NCBI RefSeq assembly: GCF_001293525.1
Contig: NZ_BBYR01000073.1
Location: 1-43,697, forward strand
Length of the DNA stretch: 43,697 nt
Direction of reading: 5' to 3'
DNA from: Pseudideonella sakaiensis
GTDB taxonomy: Bacteria > Pseudomonadota > Gammaproteobacteria > Burkholderiales > Burkholderiaceae_C
The notes beneath the pieces are model-generated. The model ran no database searches and was not told where the DNA came from. It was given only the letters and a program-made list of their open reading frames with translations. Below are positions 41,618-43,697 of the stretch, piece by piece; the first letter of the stretch is position 1, and each line of letters begins with the position of its first letter. Made by a program: the position numbers and the translations under genes.

Positions 41618-42007
41618 ATGAAAGCCCATGCCCCGACGAACCTGCGCCCCGCCCTGTGGGTGCTGGCCGGCATCGTCACGACGCTGGCCGCCTGCGCCGG
41701 CGCGCCGCCGAAAGAGGAGGTCGCGCTCGGCCGCGCGGCGGTCGAACGTGCCACCGGCCCCGCCGCCGCCGAAGCGCCCGACGACGTCGCCCGCGCGCGC
41801 GAGAAGATCGCCCGCGCCAACGAGGCGATGGCCCGCAAGGACTACGGCGAGGCGCGTCGCCTGGCGCAGGAGGCCGAGGCCGACGCCCGGCTCGCCGAGG
41901 CCCGTGCGCGCGCGAACCGCTCCGAAGAGGCGCTGGTGCAGGTGCGCGAGAGCCTGCGCCTGCTGCAGCAGCGCACCGCCGAAGCCCCGGCGACGGCGGC
42001 CCGCTGA
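41618..42007 (+). CDS. DUF4398-domain lipoprotein
   Basis: A 129-residue lipoprotein. ATG 41618 is six bases after AGGAG. The lipobox is TLAAC, with about 20 preceding hydrophobic residues. The mature part is an Ala/Glu/Arg-rich helix (EEVALGRAAVERAT, ARAREKIARANEAMARKDYG, LAQEAEADARLAEARARA), the DUF4398 pattern, and probably coiled coil. The next gene has a related N-terminal half and an OmpA domain, so the two probably work together at the outer membrane. Confidence 0.88.
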   Translation: MKAHAPTNLRPALWVLAGIVTTLAACAGAPPKEEVALGRAAVERATGPAAAEAPDDVARAREKIARANEAMARKDYGEARRLAQEAEADARLAEARARANRSEEALVQVRESLRLLQQRTAEAPATAAR

Positions 42008-42138
42008 GGCCGCCGCTGCGTCTGAGCCGGGTTCACGCCCGGCATCGTCCACCCGCCACCCGACCCGTTGGTGCGCCCAGCTGCCGGCGCCGCCTTGCGC
42101 CGGTCCCGCCGCGCCCGAAGCCTTCCAGGAGAATGCCC

Positions 42139-43101
42139 ATGACCCGTTTCCTTCCCCATGCCGTGGCCGTCGCCACTCTGATGGCGCTCGGCGCCTGTTC
42201 GACCACCGTGTCGGCGCCTCCCGCCGAGCTGGTGCAGGCCCGCGAGGCGGTGCGGACCGCCGAGCGTGATCCGGACGTCCTCGCCGATGCGCCGCTCGAG
42301 CTGAAGCGCGCCACCGACGCGCTGGCCCAGGCCGATCGCCTGAACGCCGACGACAAGTCGCTGGCCGACATCTCGACCGCCGCCTACGTCGCCAAGCGCG
42401 AGGCCCAGACGGCGCTCGAGGTGGCGCGCGCGAAGCGCCAGCAGCGCGAGATGAAGGACGCGCAGATCGACCGCGAGCGCGCCCGCGCCGAGCAGTCGGC
42501 TGCCGAGGCGGAGCAGGCGCGGCGCGTCGCGATGGCGGCCCGCCAGCAGGCGACGGTCCAGGGCGTGCGCGCCGCGGTGGCCGAGTCGCGTGCCGATTCG
42601 GCGCAGCGCGAGGCGCTGGTCGCGCAGGGCGATGCGGCGCAGGCCCGGGCGTCGGCCGAGGTGGCGCGCCAGGAAGCCGCCGCGCTGCAGCAGCAGCTCG
42701 CGCAGGTGCAGGCCCAGGCCACCGACCGCGGCATGCTGGTCACGCTGGGCGACGTGCTGTTCGAGTTCAACCGGGCCGAGGTCAAGCCCTCGGCGCGCGA
42801 CGAACTGGCCAAGGTGGCGCAGTTCCTGAAGGAGCACCCGGAACGGCGCATCCTGGTCGAGGGCTTCACCGACAACGTCGGCTCGGCCGAGTACAACCAG
42901 GAGTTGTCGCGCAAGCGGGCCGAGTCGGTGGCGGCGGCACTCGTCGCCCTCGGCGTGCCTGCCGACCGCGTGACGACCGCCGGCTATGGCAAGGACCACC
43001 CGGTCGCGGACAACGCGACCGACACCAACCGCGCGATGAACCGGCGCGTCGAGGTCTACATCTCGAACGACGCCCGCCCCGTCCAGCCGCGTCGCGGCTG
43101 A
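42139..43101 (+). CDS. DUF4398-OmpA family lipoprotein
   Basis: A 320-residue protein. ATG 42139 lies seven bases after AGGAG (42127-42131), whereas ATG 42133 is too close. The lipobox LGAC follows a short signal peptide. Residues about 30-200 are DUF4398-like, Ala/Gln/Arg-rich helices. Residues about 205-315 form the OmpA C-terminal domain, with FTDNVGSAEYNQELSRKRAESV and the RNMNRRVEV-like end (NRAMNRRVEVYI), which binds peptidoglycan diaminopimelate. It would tie the outer membrane to the wall, as Pal and YiaD do. A strong hairpin follows. Confidence 0.93.
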   Translation: MTRFLPHAVAVATLMALGACSTTVSAPPAELVQAREAVRTAERDPDVLADAPLELKRATDALAQADRLNADDKSLADISTAAYVAKREAQTALEVARAKRQQREMKDAQIDRERARAEQSAAEAEQARRVAMAARQQATVQGVRAAVAESRADSAQREALVAQGDAAQARASAEVARQEAAALQQQLAQVQAQATDRGMLVTLGDVLFEFNRAEVKPSARDELAKVAQFLKEHPERRILVEGFTDNVGSAEYNQELSRKRAESVAAALVALGVPADRVTTAGYGKDHPVADNATDTNRAMNRRVEVYISNDARPVQPRRG

Positions 43102-43141
43102 AGCGCGCCCCTGCGCACGCCGGCCATGCCGGCGTCGGAAT

Positions 43142-43175
43142 GGAAAGGCCGGCCCCGACGGGGGCCGGCCTTTCC
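43142..43175 (+). terminator. Strong hairpin after the OmpA-family gene
   Basis: GGAAAGGCCGGCCCC and its exact complement form a 15-bp stem around a GACG loop, 40 bases after the OmpA-family stop. The right arm ends in TTTCC, and TT follows, so a short T-rich stretch is present. Confidence 0.75.
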
Positions 43176-43208
43176 TTCGTCTGGCCGACGGGTGTCGCGT
43201 CGACGCTG

Positions 43209-43496
43209 TCAGCGCCCGCGGACTTCGCGCGCGTCGATGTCGATGACGTCGCCCGCCGGCCCCGGCCGGGGCGCGCTCGCCGTCCGGCGTGCGGCGGCGA
43301 ACAGCGCCTCGGCCCGGCGGGCGGGGCGCGGCAGCCGCCCGCCGAGGCGCAGCCACAGGCGGAGGGCGCCCGTCACCACCAGTGCCGACAGCGCGAGGCT
43401 CAGCGTGACGGCCAGGCCGAACAGGCCGAGCAGCACCGCGAGCAAGGTCAAGGCCGCCCGCTGCAAGGCCTGGCCGAGGGAGAGGAACAGGTTCAT
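43209..43496 (-). CDS. Small membrane protein of unknown function
   Basis: A 95-residue protein. It has a long hydrophobic segment of about 40 residues (LTLLAVLLGLFGLAVTLSLA and following), enough for one or two membrane helices, then a basic, Pro/Arg-rich tail. The tail ends DVIDIDAREVRG, which is highly acidic-to-basic. ATG 43496 is used; ATG 43505 is an alternative, but it sits one base after its AAGGA site. I recognise no family. Convergent with the OmpA-family gene. Confidence 0.6.
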   Translation of the reverse strand: MNLFLSLGQALQRAALTLLAVLLGLFGLAVTLSLALSALVVTGALRLWLRLGGRLPRPARRAEALFAAARRTASAPRPGPAGDVIDIDAREVRGR

Positions 43497-43569
43497 TCCG
43501 GACATTTCCTTCGAAAACGGTGGGCGAGGGGGATCGCGCGGCGGCCAGGGGGCCAGGCGCGCGCCCGAG

Positions 43570-43605
43570 AAAAAAGGGGCGCCAGGGTTGGAACCCGGGC
43601 GCCCC
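43570..43605 (-). terminator. Rho-independent terminator of the BI-1/YccA gene
   Basis: On the minus strand a GC-rich stem (outer 8 bp GGGGCGCC/GGCGCCCC, one mismatch, inner 5 bp GGGTT/AACCC) is followed by six T. It begins about 35 bases after the BI-1/YccA stop, so it ends that transcript. Confidence 0.85.
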
Positions 43606-43640
43606 TCGAAGTTCGGCGGCCGGGGGGCCGCCGGCCACGC

Positions 43641-43697
43641 TCAATCGTCGCGACCGCCGGCGATGCCGAAGAGGGCCAGCAGCGACTGGAAGACGTT
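43641..43697 (-). CDS. C-terminus of Bax-inhibitor-1/YccA family protein (partial)
   Basis: The last 18 codons of a minus-strand gene entering from beyond the window; it ends NVFQSLLALFGIAGGRDD. This is the typical terminus of BI-1/YccA-type membrane proteins in Burkholderiales (pattern N-x-F-x2-L-L-x-L-x-G-I-x-G-G). The rest, with the seven membrane helices, is outside. BI-1/YccA proteins modulate membrane proteolysis and ion leakage; the identification rests on this short tail only. Confidence 0.6.
   Translation of the reverse strand, partial: NVFQSLLALFGIAGGRDD

Overview
The window is uniformly GC-rich DNA from a betaproteobacterium. Gene content and order (rimO, metC-like, smpB/ratA/rnfH, guaB, guaA, Bug-type solute receptor, Porin_4 porin) point to the order Burkholderiales, probably near Rubrivivax, Leptothrix, Ideonella or Methylibium. 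This placement rests on recalled protein similarity, not on a search.

Layout. 1-887: the end of an ISL3-like insertion sequence that has cut the 3' part of a serine recombinase gene; the recombinase start overlaps the start of rimO head to head. 868-10106: housekeeping block of rimO, metC-like PLP enzyme, smpB diverging from ratA-rnfH, a DUF4124 protein, guaB, an MFS exporter and guaA. 10293-13089: accessory genes, namely an SDR/NTF2-like pair facing a LysR gene, and a PIN/ribbon-helix-helix toxin-antitoxin pair. 13192-20198: metal-uptake region. One side is a NiCoT permease plus TonB receptor operon with a NikR-like inverted repeat upstream. The other side is a DUF2946 protein, a siderophore-type TonB receptor and a Tat-exported isonitrile-hydratase-like protein. 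20226-23162: a TetR gene, SDR and DHA2-type MFS exporter; the TetR start and the SDR promoter share the same palindromic motif. 23218-24949: an Rnk/GreA-type protein and a LysR gene.

24983-32945: a compact nine-gene minus-strand operon. From its promoter end it encodes a porin, an alpha/beta hydrolase fused to a VOC domain, a second alpha/beta hydrolase, a NIPSNAP protein, a CDGSH iron-sulfur protein, a Bug-type binding protein, a ferredoxin-type reductase, a citryl-CoA-lyase-like enzyme and a class III CoA-transferase. Most neighbours overlap by the 4-base ATGA/GTGA arrangement. It looks like a complete uptake-and-breakdown pathway for an unknown organic acid or ester. It has a reductase but no recognisable oxygenase, which makes it the best candidate here for an undescribed pathway.

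33004-43697: mostly ordinary genes: a lipoprotein, slyX-tag, LysR facing a Rossmann-fold protein, rlhA, a class II aldolase/HAD pair facing a LysR gene, a DUF4398 lipoprotein followed by an OmpA-family lipoprotein, a small membrane protein, and the C-terminus of a Bax-inhibitor-1/YccA protein. No tRNA, rRNA or CRISPR array was seen.
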